Positions 44,338 to 55,831 are shown, numbered from the stretch's first letter. The stretch is DNA of 64,000 nt from Maratus speciosus (GCA_963932465.1 OZ010788.1:669002484-669066483); one strand, 5' to 3'. Translations and numbers: made by a program. The notes: generated by a model from the sequence alone, not told the origin.

Positions 44338-44812
44338 TTTATTTTTTATTTATTTATTTATTTTTTTTTTATAAGAAAAACTTTTTTTGTGCGTTGACAA
44401 CTTGTGCATACTACAAAATTAATTTTAAAAATATAGCGGTGCGAGTAGAATTTAAAAACAGAAATAAGTATAAAATGGTAGCATAAAATTAATGTAAATG
44501 GGCGTGGCGTCCGAGTCGGCGTATTCCCTTGAATTTTTATGGATATTTCTAATGGTTAGAAGAAAGAAACGGGTATACCAATGGATTCAGAAAAGTTTAA
44601 AGAACTTTTTAAGAAAATAAAACAAAAAACTTTTTCAAAAAAATTTCACTTATGTCTCCACTTAAATCACTTTACTATAAAGCACAGGTTCCCAACGTAG
44701 GGCTGTTTAACTTTTTAGGAGGGCAATTCCAAATTTATTACCCACCTATTTACTAACAGTTTCTTTTGTCATTTTTTTTTTTTTTTTTTTTTGGAAAAGT
44801 AATGGTGTAGAC

Positions 44813-45866
44813 CAGGCTTGGCGAACCTATGGCACGCGTGCCACAGTTGGCACGAAAGACAATTTCTCTGGCACGCGGAAAAATAAATTTTATAATCATT
44901 ATACACATAACATTCTTTTTTATCTATACATTTTAAAATCATATAACTTTTTTTAAATTTCTATTAATAATTAATAAAATTTTGTTTCATGCTTTCAGAC
45001 TATCACGAAAAATGCAAATATTTTTGCATGAATTAACGTATCAAAGGATTTTTCTTTTCTTGTGATGTTATGCAGAGTTTTCAACATGTATTTTGCCTTT
45101 TTATATGGATTTATAGAGTTGAAATTTTCAAATGAATTGTGTTAGACAGCTGCTGTAAGAATGTGGCAGATGTATCCAATTTCTAATTTCTATGCATATT
45201 TATAGAACTATCATAATTTGAATCAGGTATAAAAAATCTCCATCGAACACTCAATTGAACATCAGCAAAAATCTCATCAATAAATTATTGATACATTGTT
45301 TAATGCAACTTCATAATTATAACCAGATGTTGCATTAATAATAATGTCAAAAATTACTAAAGTATAAATTCGTATTTTTATTTCCTTGTTACAGTACGTA
45401 CCATATAAATAAATCATATTTAACCCTAGATCTACCGGGAATTTTATTCAAGTTTTAATAAAACGTTCTACACCAGAATTTTTATTTAAAACTATTTAAC
45501 TTATTTATTTACCTTATTTTTGTCTGGTTTATATACTTAGTTTATTTTAAAGAAATTTCTGGTTTGAATGAATATTTTGTATGTACCTGTCGGGTCCAAT
45601 GGACCCGTCTGGTAGATGGAGGGTTAAGAATTAAAATTTCATTAGTTTAATAGCTTATTCCAATATACAGAGAAATCACATTTTGATTTTTAATATTTTT
45701 TAATTATTAATTATTAATGCATACATCAATTGATTTTTTACCTTGTCTTTCTATGAACATCGTACGCTGCAAAATTATTTTACGTTAAAGTTTGGCACGT
45801 TACATTGTTGATAGATATTGATTGTGAATTTTTGGCACGTGCACGTAAAAAGGTTCGCCGATCCTG
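44813..45866. mobile_element. hAT-type element, 1,054 bp
   Basis: The termini are CAGGCTTGGCGAACCTATGG and the complement of CAGGATCGGCGAACCTTTTT. The exact 8-bp duplication GTGTAGAC flanks it (44805-44812, 45867-45874). GTGCCA/TGGCAC words repeat inside the left end, typical of this hAT group. The interior is A+T-rich without a transposase, and TTAA element T12 is inserted in it. Confidence 0.93.
45420..45627. mobile_element. TTAA element T12 (208 bp, hairpin type), nested in hAT
   Basis: Starts TTAACCCTAGATCTACCGGG and ends GGTAGATGGAGGGTTAA. Perfect 7-bp hairpin CGGGTCC-AAT-GGACCCG at 45591-45607, 16 nt from the TTAA. A near-identical inverted copy is T14. Confidence 0.88.
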
Positions 45867-46020
45867 GTGTAGACAAAAGATAAGCAGAATACATGTAAAA
45901 TTTTAAAAACCAGCCTTTTTATTGAATTTTAAATTAATTGAATTGATATCAAATTCAATTAATATCAAAAGTATAAAATATAATCAATACCAGAATAATT
46001 ATATCAATTATCATTTAGAG

Positions 46021-46025
<5 letters not shown>

Positions 46026-46052
<27 letters not shown>
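46026..46052. repeat. (TA)n microsatellite
   Basis: 27 nt of TA dinucleotides. Confidence 0.95.
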
Positions 46053-46055
<3 letters not shown>

Positions 46056-46661
46056 GCCCCTTTAAATTAAAATATCTTATAAATGTTTCATGGTGCTTTC
46101 GATTATATCCAATGAGCTATCTATCTGTATTCGCTTTGTTATGTGTCAAACAAAGAATCTTTTATACATGAAACTACTTAAAAGTATGTATAAATCGGGC
46201 TGTCTTGTACATACGTAACATAAAAAATATCTAAACGAGGTACAACTAACTTTGTAAAATTCATAAATCTAAAGTAACATTAGCAAACGAAATGGGCAGA
46301 TAGTAAACATCTACGGCTATAGAGCAGGTGTTCTACATAGTAAATAAATTTACATTATGGCATATACATTTTAAAATTAGTTAACACATTGAAGACAGTT
46401 AACGATATTGGTAAAGGGAAAAATGGAGAGAGTGTGTTTAACACTTTTCATTAACATTATATTGAGGCAAGTTTGAGAAGTATAACAAAACTTTTTTTGG
46501 CTCAGAAGCGAAGATATATAACCTCATTTATAGAATTATGTTAAAAACGAATTTGAGTTAAAAGATTCACCTTTTATAAAAGTGAAAAAAAGTTAAATTA
46601 AAAATTATTGTTAAGGTTCTATTAACTATTATGCTACCATCGTGTGTATAGAGTTCATTTT

Positions 46662-46878
46662 TTAACCCTGTAACGGTCGCATTAAATTACGGTTTAAAAA
46701 TTCAAATTACTTATTGGCACCACTTTTTTGAAAAAGATTTATTCGCTTTATGCAATGATAGATAAAATTATACCATAATAAAGCCAATTTCACTATTTTA
46801 TAAAATTGGTGGGAATTAAACAATCTGAATAAAAGACACAGCCCGTGAATATCACGGGAGCGAGAATTACGGGGTTAA
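46662..46878. mobile_element. TTAA element T13 (217 bp, hairpin type)
   Basis: Starts TTAACCCTGTAACGGTCGC and ends GCGAGAATTACGGGGTTAA. Perfect 7-bp hairpin CCCGTGA-ATA-TCACGGG at 46842-46858, 16 nt from the TTAA. Core has TTGGCACCACTTTTTTG and AAATTGGTGGG. Confidence 0.8.
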
Positions 46879-47186
46879 ATAGAAAAATATATAATTTACT
46901 GAGTGAGGGACGGAGCATAGTTATTTTACAAATGCTTTGGTGAGGCATAGCCAATAAAATGTTGGGAACCAATTGCTGTAAATGTAATAAAGTTGTTACC
47001 TTTACTATTATTATTAACTGTAATCGTATGTTTACTACAAACTGTATAAAAAAGTATTTAAAAGTTCGACTTAAATTAAAATAAACACACAAAAAGAACT
47101 ACAGAAAGATGAAACAAGAAATACTTTTAACGTTTTATAAAGCAAGAAATGTTTTCTTTTAAGATAAATAAAAATTGCAGTTTTAT

Positions 47187-47394
47187 TTAACCCTCCGTCT
47201 ACCAGACGGGTCCATTGGACCCGACAGGTACATACAAAATATTCATTCAAACCAGAAATTTCTTTAAAATAAACTAAGTATATAAACCAGACAAAAATAA
47301 GGTAAATAAATAAGTTAAATAGTTTTAAATAAAAATTCTGGTGTAGAACGTTTTATTAAAACTTGAATAAAATTCCAGGTAGATCTAGGGTTAA
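47187..47394. mobile_element. TTAA element T14 (208 bp), inverted near-copy of T12
   Basis: Same length and almost the same sequence as T12 in opposite orientation, including the CGGGTCC/GGACCCG hairpin (47207-47223). The two copies lie 1.6 kb apart and differ at very few positions by eye (for example CCGGG versus CCAGG at one tip), so they are recent. Confidence 0.9.
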
Positions 47395-47439
47395 AAACTG
47401 AAAATAAATTAAAATTTATTAAATAGAAATTCATTATTT

Positions 47440-47640
47440 TAAAAATTACTTATTTCATAAACCACGAAATGCTTTTACTTTATCTGCTTCTGTTCTGTAC
47501 TGATATCCAGAACAAATTCAATTTAAAATAATAGTAACTGACAAAATCGTCTGACGTATCAAATAACTTCCTGAACGCCTGGTAATTTATCTGTTCCCAT
47601 TTGGCAACAAGAAAGCCCAGTTCGCCGGTTTTGCTCTCTT
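47440..47640 (+). repeat. Dispersed repeat D, copy 2
   Basis: TGCTTTTACTTTATCTGCTT, AGAACAAATTCAATTTAAAA, TAACTGACAAAATCGTCTGA and GGTAATTTATCTGTTCCC match 41855-42040. Confidence 0.75.
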
Positions 47641-48969
47641 AGGAGACTCTTAAATCTAAATTCTGCGTAAATCACTTCAACTTTAACTGTAAAGAAAAGA
47701 AAGAAAACCGTTACATAATTTATTGTACGGCAACTGGTTCTTTTGATATTAAGCTTTAATTTACGAGATAGACTTGCCTGACAGGTACTTAAAATGAAGC
47801 GGGAAAAGGTTGGCGTTAGTTTTAAAGGATTATTTATATTTTATAGAGTACCAGCACCAACACAAAAGCAGTATTATTTATTCTTCAACAAAATAGAATG
47901 ATGTACGGAAATTCTTTTTGCGACAATCTTGTTCTAATCTTAGTTTCCAATCATGTGCGAGTCGAAGTTGTCTGGGATAATTTGTTGCTTCTAGGGGGAG
48001 AATTTTCAAATAAGATGTTACGAAAAGTTGACAAAAGATGAAAAATGTTTTATTTTTATTGTCATCTAGCATTTTTATTAAACTTAGATATTATGCAGCT
48101 GTATGTGCTTTGAGATTTTATCTTATTTTTTTACGTTTTTATTAAGAAAGACGAAAGGAAAAAGCTAAAATCGTACGTTTTTCATGTGTATGCAGCATGT
48201 ACAAACCAACATTGTTCATTAGCACTTATATTTTTCAAGTTTCTCGAATATAAAACGTTATATGAATATTCTATTTCTATATTTTGCGTTATATAGTATT
48301 AGTGTAACTATATTATTAATACTATTTTCATCAAAAAACTGCCTTCTCGAAGCAATGAAATTTGTGTCATAAATAATATTTGTATTCCATTGACTTTTAC
48401 TGTTACTAGTTTTTGATTTAGTTTTATCTTATTTATTGTGTCGACTTGCGAGCAGCAACTAATAGACTATAAAAGATTTTGCTTCAATCCTATCCCTTAA
48501 TGAATAAGGGACGCTACTTTATTATTACAACTAGATCTAATTGTCATTATTTTTAAGTGAGATCTGAAGAGCTAGTGCAGCAACACACTCCAAATAATTA
48601 AAAGAATATAGCACCTCAATTGTGGGGAAAAAGTTTTTTTTTTTTTTTTTTTTTAAATGAGTAGTATATTTTATTCATCTCGCCTTCATGTAGTTATGTG
48701 ATAATCGAGCTTCAGTATCTGCATGTATATCGTGTGAAAATCGCGTATACAGGTACTGCTTTAGAATATAATAAAAAAAATGCATTTTCTTAGGCGGCGT
48801 TGTCGAATTTATTGCTTAAAAGTGTAAAAAATAAGAATAAAAATAAGTGTTAGTTACGGTGTCTGGAAATTATTCAATATGACTTAAAGAATGTAAATGC
48901 GTGGAATTATTTATTTATATTTTATATTTCATTATTTGACAAGTAAAAATTAAATTAAAAAAAAATCAA
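47641..48969. other. No gene recognised
   Basis: A+T-rich, includes a T21 run at 48634-48654. Short frames have no recognisable features. Confidence 0.5.
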
Positions 48970-49500
48970 AAAACCCGACTGTGTAAAAAGAGAACTAATT
49001 AATTATTTCTCATCAGTGTGAAACTATTTTTTTTATATTACTTACCTATTTTTTTTTAAATTTACTGGAATTGATGACTTTTAAGGTGTGTTTAATTGTT
49101 AGTTCCTATCTATAAACACTGTTTTGATAAGGCCTATAGATGTCTATGAAGGTTAGAGTTGCAGTAAAGCAAGAGATCCTACCTACACAACTTTCAGGTT
49201 GTTTAATATTTAAACGGAGCTTCTGACTGTAAAATAGTCTATGAAATATCGTGTTCATTTTGAAAGACCTATCCAATGATATGCCTCTCACTATGGTGCG
49301 TAATTTTTTTCCGACTCTACCGCCATTTTGAATTTATAAAAACCAAATCTAGCCTATAACCATCGGACGGTTAAGACGAATTGCTAGAGACCTCATTCAT
49401 TATAATCCATCCAGCCGTTGGGATGTTTCGAGGGTATAAAGAAATCCACTTACCCAGATACGCGTGAAACACATAACCCTTCTTGGCAGTCGGGTAAAAA
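48970..49500 (-). mobile_element. ACCCGACTG-ended element, copy 1 (~530 bp)
   Basis: AAAACCCGACTGTGTAAAAA at the left and CTTGGCAGTCGGGTAAAAA at the right are inverted termini. The interior (GTTAGTTCCTATCTATAAAC, CCATCGGACGGTTAAGACGA, CCATCCAGCCGTTGGGATG) matches 61764-62610 in inverse orientation. It lacks the ~300-bp extra segment of that copy. Confidence 0.75.
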
Positions 49501-51001
49501 TCACCGGTAAAATGTTGCAATCATACTTTTCTTAATTGATTCACTTAAGGTTAAACCCCCTCAAAAAAATCAACTTTACGAGATGAAACTTAAAATCCAC
49601 ATATTTTCTAAACATTTCGACTTCATTCTTCAATATGATCCATCATCTTCAATATACGCTAATAGAAGAATTTATACAATATTTTATTATTATTTTAGCC
49701 ACAATCTTTTGATTTTAACATTGACAACATTTAGCCAATATTTATCATAAAAAAACTAATACAAGACATTTTTTTCCCTAAAAATATATATTAGCATTGC
49801 CTCTAATACGCACTGAAATTAAAAGCTTCACATAAAAATATAAATCAAATAGTCTTATTTAAGAAAAGGTCAAGTACGATTAAGTATCTATTTCAAAAAA
49901 TAGTTTGTAAGAAATCTTTTTTTTTTTTTTTTTTTTTTTTATCGTCTTTGAAAATCATTATAAATAATCATTTTCTGTAAAGACAAAAAAATATTTTTCC
50001 AAATTTTTTCTTTTACGATTTAAATCCGTCATCAATTTTAAGGTCTTTCTATTTGGAAGTACAGGAATACTGCAGTACTTTCTGTATTTTTTCGTCATTT
50101 AACAAAATATATAGCTCTGTCCACAAGGACTACATATATAAGCCAAGAGATTTGTTTTTAGTTAAAAAAGGGGCGGAAACATAAAAACTTTGTCCCAGAC
50201 GATTTAGTAAAAGAAACAGATTCTTTCTTTTGGGTTATTAAATCGGGTTTTTGTCAATTGTAAAAAAAATGTTTCTTATTTCTTGTTTTATCGGTTACAA
50301 ATAGAAAGACAAACTTTTTCATTAACTTTATTTACTGCTCACGTTTTCGAAAATCGATTGTAAATAAAACAAAACAAAACAAACAACAAAAATAAGTTAA
50401 CAAAAAAGTCCTAAAGTTGGATACTTGTTAGATATTTTTTCCCTTAATTTATGTTATTAAAAGAATGTATTTTTTAAGCATTTACATTAATATTTATTGT
50501 TTGCTATAAATAACTTGTTAAGATTAGCCATTTTTTGTTTATTTGTGTTTTTATGTACGTTAACTACAAGAATGTATTTTTTTTAATCTATTTACAATCG
50601 CCTATTTACCATGAGTAACTTTTTAAGTTTAGGCAGTGTACATCTCATTTTTATTTATGTTAAATAAATTTTAATTGTTTTATAAAGAATGACAAAGTCT
50701 TCTTTCTGACTCACCGCACATATGTATTCTTGATAATGGTCAGAAATATAACAAAATTTATCTCAATTTTAATTAAGCTCAATTTATTTCATATATAATT
50801 ACATGCAAAATATTTTAGCTTAAATATTTTAAATATAAAATTATTATTATTTTTTTAATATTGTTGAGTGTTAAATTCTCTTTAATTATAAAGCACTCAA
50901 ATAATAATAATAATAAAAAAAAATACAAAATATAACTTCTCCTCCTAATAAAATATGTCATTACTGAAATGAATTCTCCAAAAATATTACAGAAATCATT
51001 T
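49501..51001. other. No gene recognised; T24 run and a 108-bp tandem duplication
   Basis: A T-run lies at 49917-49940. AAGAATGTATTTTTTAA starts two diverged 108-bp direct units at 50462 and 50570. An (AAT)n stretch is at 50900. Confidence 0.5.
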
Positions 51002-51088
51002 TGCGGTCATCGGGGGTCGAACCCGCTAATTCTAAAAAAACTTAGTGGTTTACACTGATGCTTTCGACCACTGCGCTAACCGGATCCC
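51002..51088 (-). tRNA. tRNA-like sequence, degenerate (pseudogene or SINE head)
   Basis: The minus strand has an A-box TTAGCGCAGTGGTCGAAAGC (51061-51080) and a B-box GGGTTCGACCC (51014-51024). Only about four acceptor pairs (CGGT/ACCG) form, and the putative anticodon arm with a 5-nt loop and a U-rich variable region do not fold as a normal tRNA. Confidence 0.5.
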
Positions 51089-51578
51089 GTCCTACCTTCC
51101 TCTAAATTGAAGAGTTTCTAAATTTAATTTCACGCATGCGCAAATGTGTCAATTTTGCACTGAACTGATCTCACAGAATTACCTTAATGTTTTAATATAT
51201 ATGACGGTATTTATCTGCATAAATAATGTTACCTATTTCATCAGTATGTAAAATATTGTAGTTCTTTTCTTAAAACTCCATTTTTATACGAAATAATCTA
51301 AGGATTCCCTTTAGCTTTCACTACGAATAAGTTGATTATATATTTCTTAATATTAAAAAGTGAAATTTATCTGATCCCGTTTCTTTATCTTATTTATAAG
51401 TGATAGTAATATTCACTTTTAAAGATTTACTGTTAGATTTGAAAAATATCTTCTCAGCTTTGTTTGGTCATATTAATCTCATTTTTTATGTTTTTAAATT
51501 ATTTGTTCAGTTATTCATTTTCATTGTATATTTCATTTCCGATTTGTATATTTTGCTTATACCTTAACCCCTTAACTA

Positions 51579-51878
51579 CAGCGTCTGGAATACCTAGTGT
51601 AGAAATATGCTATCCAAACAGTGCTAAAAATTTGTATCCCTTAAATGTGCGACGATATTGCTAAAATTCGAAGAGTCGATAGCAGCGACATCTGAGGGAT
51701 TTTCGTATTACATTGTATAGACTAGCAATATCTTGCAGTTGTAGAAAATATCCTGCAAATGTCGCTGCGATCTTCATATTTCAGCAACATCGTTGCACAT
51801 TTAAGGGATATAATATTTTAGCGCTTTTTTAAGTATTATAGGGGTAGCCGATTTCCACACTATATATTCTAGGCGCTA
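51579..51878. mobile_element. Foldback MITE (300 bp), host of a smaller foldback
   Basis: CAGCGTCTGGAATACCTAGT at the left mirrors the right end ACTATATATTCTAGGCGCTA imperfectly, with TA on both sides (51577-51578, 51879-51880). The arms continue through TAGTGTRGAAAT and the GTGCTAAAAATTT/AATATTTTAGCGC blocks. Confidence 0.6.
51637..51808. mobile_element. Nested foldback MITE (172 bp), TA target
   Basis: TCCCTTAAATGTGCGACGAT and the complement of TCCCTTAAATGTGCAACGAT are the ends, flanked by TA (51635-51636, 51809-51810). Pairing continues via ATTGCTAAAATTCGAAGA and GTCGATAGCAGCGACA/TGTCGCTGCGATC. Confidence 0.75.
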
Positions 51879-52149
51879 TACCTTATCTGTCTCATTTTTT
51901 TCACACCATAAAGTAAAAACAGAAACAAAACCACTTTTTTACGTACTAAAGTATTTGCCTTAAATAATCGAAAAATATCTGCCAACTAATTAACCGAAGA
52001 TTACAGTTAAAATTATTGGTATACAAAAGCTTTTAGTAACGAATCAAGCAAACTTTCTTTTCCCGAACACAGTTCGGGCAAAATAGTTAAATAATTAATC
52101 TTCTGGTTACAGTTGATTTCTGAAAGTTTAATTCTCAAAATGCCCTATC

Positions 52150-52183
<34 letters not shown>

Positions 52184-52562
52184 TATATTGTAAAATAATG
52201 CACCTGAGGAGAATTTCACAATACAAGTTTCAATTTTTATTCATGTTTTTTTATTCTTTTTGTTATTTTTTCCAATACATTTTCAATTATTCTACCTTGA
52301 CTTTTTCCCCACTTTTTTTGGATGATCGATTTTTATGGCATCCTAAATTATTTAATTTTATGTCAATTTTCTATATGCTAAAATGGTTTATAATTACCAA
52401 AAAGTATGACTATTTTATATATATATATATATAACGTAGTGCATATCCTATTCCACTTCTGTCTTTATAACTTTATTTTAATACGAAAGAAAAGTTTCTG
52501 AATTGTTATGCAACGCATATCATATTGTGACAAAGAAAGAGGAATGCTTCTATCTGGAAGGG

Positions 52563-52600
<38 letters not shown>

Positions 52601-53097
52601 GTTCTATTTTCTTTATATAAAATTTCCTCTTCTCAAGTTGAGTATTTTTGTCTGGCGAGATTTCCTTTTTTCTTTACACCGCCTTTTCAAGGGCGGACAA
52701 AAAGTAAAGGATCTTAATAGCATGTTTGGATAACCTTATTGTGAGAATATCTCAATACAAGAGCTTTTAAAACAAAAAAAGAATTCCTAGAAAAGAGAAA
52801 ATAAAAATATTTGATTATACTCAGAAATAAAAGAAAAGAATGAGAAAAAAACATGTTTCATTTATAAAGATATTTCAATTGTTTTACTGCTCTTTTGAAG
52901 TGTAAAAATGCATTGTAACTAAAACTCTTAACCCTTCTTTTTTTCAAAGTATCTGTAATAAAATGTAAAATTGGAGTGTGTGTGATTTTCAGAAAAACAA
53001 CCAGCTCTAGTTGATTTGGCCATTTAGACTACATATAATAAAAAAATATATATATTTATTTTTATATTTGTCCTGATTACGCTCAGAAACGGTCTCA
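51879..53097. other. No gene recognised; homopolymer tracts
   Basis: Holds a T28 run (52153-52180), a (TA)n run near 52419-52433 and an A35 run (52563-52597). Frames over these tracts are low-complexity. Confidence 0.5.
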
Positions 53098-53245
53098 TTA
53101 ACCCTTTAATGCATGATATTTTATTTTGTTCGTAAAAAAATATGTCCGAGTCTATTTTTATTAATTATCCACTGGAAAAAATAATGAATTTTTTTTTTGT
53201 TTCTGTTAATCAATCATTAAGTCATCATGTCACTTCTGAGGTGAC
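53098..53245. mobile_element. TTAA element T17, left part
   Basis: Starts TTAACCCTTTAATGCATG and resembles T6. The core reads TCCACTGGAAAAA. A hairpin GTCAC-TTCTGAG-GTGAC lies at 53229-53245. No right-hand TTAA tip is visible after it. Confidence 0.55.
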
Positions 53246-53413
53246 ATAACAAAATTGCTCAAAAAATGATAATTTTAAGTTATATATTTATTTATAAATG
53301 TCGATACTGCACAATAACAACTATTCAACGATATAATAATTTTTATAATACATTGAATAGTTTTCAGAATTAATAATGACTATTAGATGTAAATTTCCAA
53401 CGGGGCGAAAAAT

Positions 53414-53487
53414 GTCCGGACCAGGATTCGAACCAGGGATCTCCTGGCTGAAGCCGCCAATGCTCTGCCATCTGAGCTATCCCGGAC
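53414..53487 (-). tRNA. tRNA-like gene, near-canonical cloverleaf but flawed
   Basis: The minus strand gives a 7-bp acceptor (GTCCGGG with TCCGGAC), a D-arm TAGCTCAGATGGCAGAGC and an anticodon stem TTGGC/GCCAG. The T-arm is CCTGG-TTCGAAT-CCTGG with a central T·T mismatch. The 7-nt anticodon loop GGCTTCA has CTT at the anticodon position but lacks the invariant U33, and one extra base follows the acceptor. A- and B-box promoter elements are intact. It is probably a tRNA pseudogene or the head of a tRNA-derived repeat rather than a working tRNA. Confidence 0.6.
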
Positions 53488-53909
53488 GAATCTGGTGGAA
53501 CTTTTTCACCTAGCTAACCTTAATGATTATAGCATCTGGTCTGAAACCTGGTTCAGCTCAACAGAATAAATCTCAGGTAATGGAACTCCAGAAATCGCTG
53601 GATACGAAATTGCACTACATTAATATTAACACAATTATTCCAATTGGTAAATAAATCATATTAGATGTAAATGATATTGATAATATAAATAAATATTGTG
53701 TTAAAATTAATCTAGTGTAATTTCGTATAATCCATCTTTATAGAATTCACTTTTAACTTGTAAACAAGCTAATAAATACAAAATGCATAAAACTTCCCAT
53801 TACATATTTATCCGTATTCTTAGATATGTATCATATTCTTTTAAAACTGAAACATAGAATATTGGCATGATTTTTAAAAACATTCCACTACACACTGGGA
53901 TAAAGTAGC

Positions 53910-54127
53910 TTAACCCCTTTAGAGGCTGTGGGATATATTCTATCCCATCTACAATTAATGAAGACTCACACCAGAAAAATGTTATTAAATTTTACTTTTC
54001 TAACTTTGATAGAAAAAAGTGGGAAAATTGATATTTCTTATTTTGCAATCAAACTTTTGAAAAATTCCGCCGTGAAATTGACAATATGTAAACACAATTA
54101 CATAGCTCTTGCCCACGAAAGAGTTAA
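53910..54127. mobile_element. TTAA element T18 (218 bp, hairpin type)
   Basis: Starts TTAACCCCTTTAGAGGC and ends GCCCACGAAAGAGTTAA. Perfect 7-bp hairpin TGGGATA-TATTC-TATCCCA at 53929-53947, then the core CTCACACCAGAAAAATG. Shares its terminal TTAA with T19. Confidence 0.8.
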
Positions 54128-54331
54128 CCCCTTGGGGACGAGCGACACGTATACGTGCCGCATGGAGCGATCAGAATCCTCGTTTTTCATCACCGGTAAA
54201 ATTTTACTGTAAAATTTGCCTTATTGAATCAGCGCATTTTCTCGATTCAAGAAGACACAAATTTCTGTTTTTAAAAAACGGTGACAAAAGATTAAAAATT
54301 TCGTAAAAGGCTCCCGTCCCGAAGGGGCAAG
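54124..54331. mobile_element. TTAA element T19 (208 bp), inverted near-copy of T1
   Basis: Starts TTAACCCCTTGGGGACGAGC with hairpin GCGACACG-TATA-CGTGCCGC (54142-54161) and core CATCACCGGTAAAATTTTAC. It is highly similar to T1 read in reverse. The distal tip CCCGAAGGGG is followed by CAAG instead of TTAA. Confidence 0.85.
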
Positions 54332-54654
54332 TACGTAATCCCCAACCACAGTGGTATAGAGACAACGACTTTCGAAGATTTAAAATTGTGTTTACTTTTC
54401 TCTTATTTGAAACCTGCCTTTTAAAAATTTTAGTTTTAATATTTTCTGTATAATGTTCCCGGTTCATGTTGTATTTAAGAAAATTTAAACAGTGAAGAAT
54501 GGGGATGACATCTATATCCGCCATAACTACTTGAGTGATTAACTTGTGCTTCGAGAAATCAAAGTTCAAATCACAGAGAATCAACTGTATATGCAGCAAA
54601 GGCTGCTAAGATGGAGTCAGAAAAGACCGAAAAAAGCTGCGTTAGGGACAGGTT

Positions 54655-54840
54655 TCAGTTCCAGCATCTACTATAACAGCATGTATTCTTTTCCCATGGA
54701 TCGTGAAAAAATTCTGTTTGCGGTAGGATTTCAGGATAAACAAATTTCGTATCCACAAGTTTCCCTGTATACAATGCCGTAGCGAACGACGGGACCTCCA
54801 GGTTTTGACCCTCCGAAATTTCTGTCACGATGACTATATC
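54655..54840 (-). pseudogene. Fragment resembling an acyl-CoA dehydrogenase N-terminus (weak)
   Basis: The minus strand reads EVPSFATALYTGKLVDTKFV then YPEILPQTEFFHDPWEKN before a stop. The pattern SFA-x-x-LY-x-G-K-L-x5-V-YPE-x-L resembles the start of the mitochondrial VLCAD/ACAD9 group (SFA-x-x-LF-x-G ... FPYP-x-VL). The catalytic domains are absent. It could be a processed or exon-derived relic, or a chance match. G+C content is higher than its surroundings. Confidence 0.3.
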
Positions 54841-54969
54841 TAATATGCTATTAGATGTCAATCAAGATTCGAAAATCAACTACAGTCAACAAATAAAAAA
54901 TCAAGATTTTATGTTAGCATATCTACTGTTTGATTTCGTTAGCTCTCTGAAAGAATAACTATATTTTCT

Positions 54970-55002
<33 letters not shown>

Positions 55003-55050
55003 GAATGGGATTCTGTAAAAGCAGAATGTTAGAATAAAATGTTTACAGCA

Positions 55051-55760
55051 GTTAAATTATATACTCGTGTATAAGTCGGAAGAATTTTAGACAAAATTTG
55101 GGAGTTGAAGATGAGGGTCGACTTATACATGGGGTAGTAAACAAAAATTGCAGGTAATCGGCGAATGGACTAGTATTAAGTAATTGCACGAGAGATATAA
55201 GCGGACAATGGCATTTCCCTGTGATTGAAAAAAAGCTGAACAATAATGTCCCTGTAATTATTCTGCACCCATTTTCTCTTTGTGCAGATTCCTTTCAATG
55301 CAGGGGCAAATCTGTCAACATTTTAATCCCCTTTTTACAAAGCGTTCTACTTGAAAATGTCTCCAGATATCTCTCCTAAAAGTCATACCATACAAAGAAT
55401 CACTACATTTTAGCAGTCTAAGAAGTTGTTTACCCTTGAATAGATTTTTGAAAGATTTTTTTATTTTTAAGTATCATTGAATTGATGTGAATAGGTTTCA
55501 AAATAGTTTAAGTTTCTTCGGTTTTAGATAAGTATACAGTTAGTTTTAAAACGATGAACTAAAAAAAAAAAGTTTGATTAGAAAAGTAAAGAAGTTTGCG
55601 AATTTAATGAAAATTTGTTAATTTTTCTTTAAATCCTCGATTACAAATCATTTTTCAACATACTACCAGAAATGTGGTTCGACTTACGAACGAAAATTCA
55701 AATTTTTGCTTAAGAATTGGGAGGGGGGGGGGTCGACTTATACACGAGTATATGCGGTAA
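55051..55760. mobile_element. MITE with ACTCGTGTATAAGTCG ends (~710 bp)
   Basis: ATACTCGTGTATAAGTCGGA at 55061 and the complement CGACTTATACACGAGTAT at 55734-55751 are terminal inverted repeats. The phrase GGTCGACTTATACA recurs inside the left part (55117). A G-run (55721-55731) lies at the right subterminal. Outer limits and target duplication are not certain. Confidence 0.65.
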
Positions 55761-55831
55761 TTATTAGCCTAAATTATATAACAATGCAATGAAAGTTATT
55801 TAAAATATTAAAAACTTAGCTGTTCCTACGT

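Noticed and set aside
51564..51577. TTAACCCCTTAAC at 51564 as a TTAA element start
   Set aside because: No partner tip; the sequence next to it is explained by the foldback at 51579-51878.
52928..52945. Further TTAACCC tip at 52928 as another TTAA element
   Set aside because: No matching right end, core or hairpin within 400 bp.
54204..54599. 131-residue minus-strand frame, the longest in the window
   Set aside because: A good part of it is the translated TTAA element T19, and the rest has no recognisable motif.
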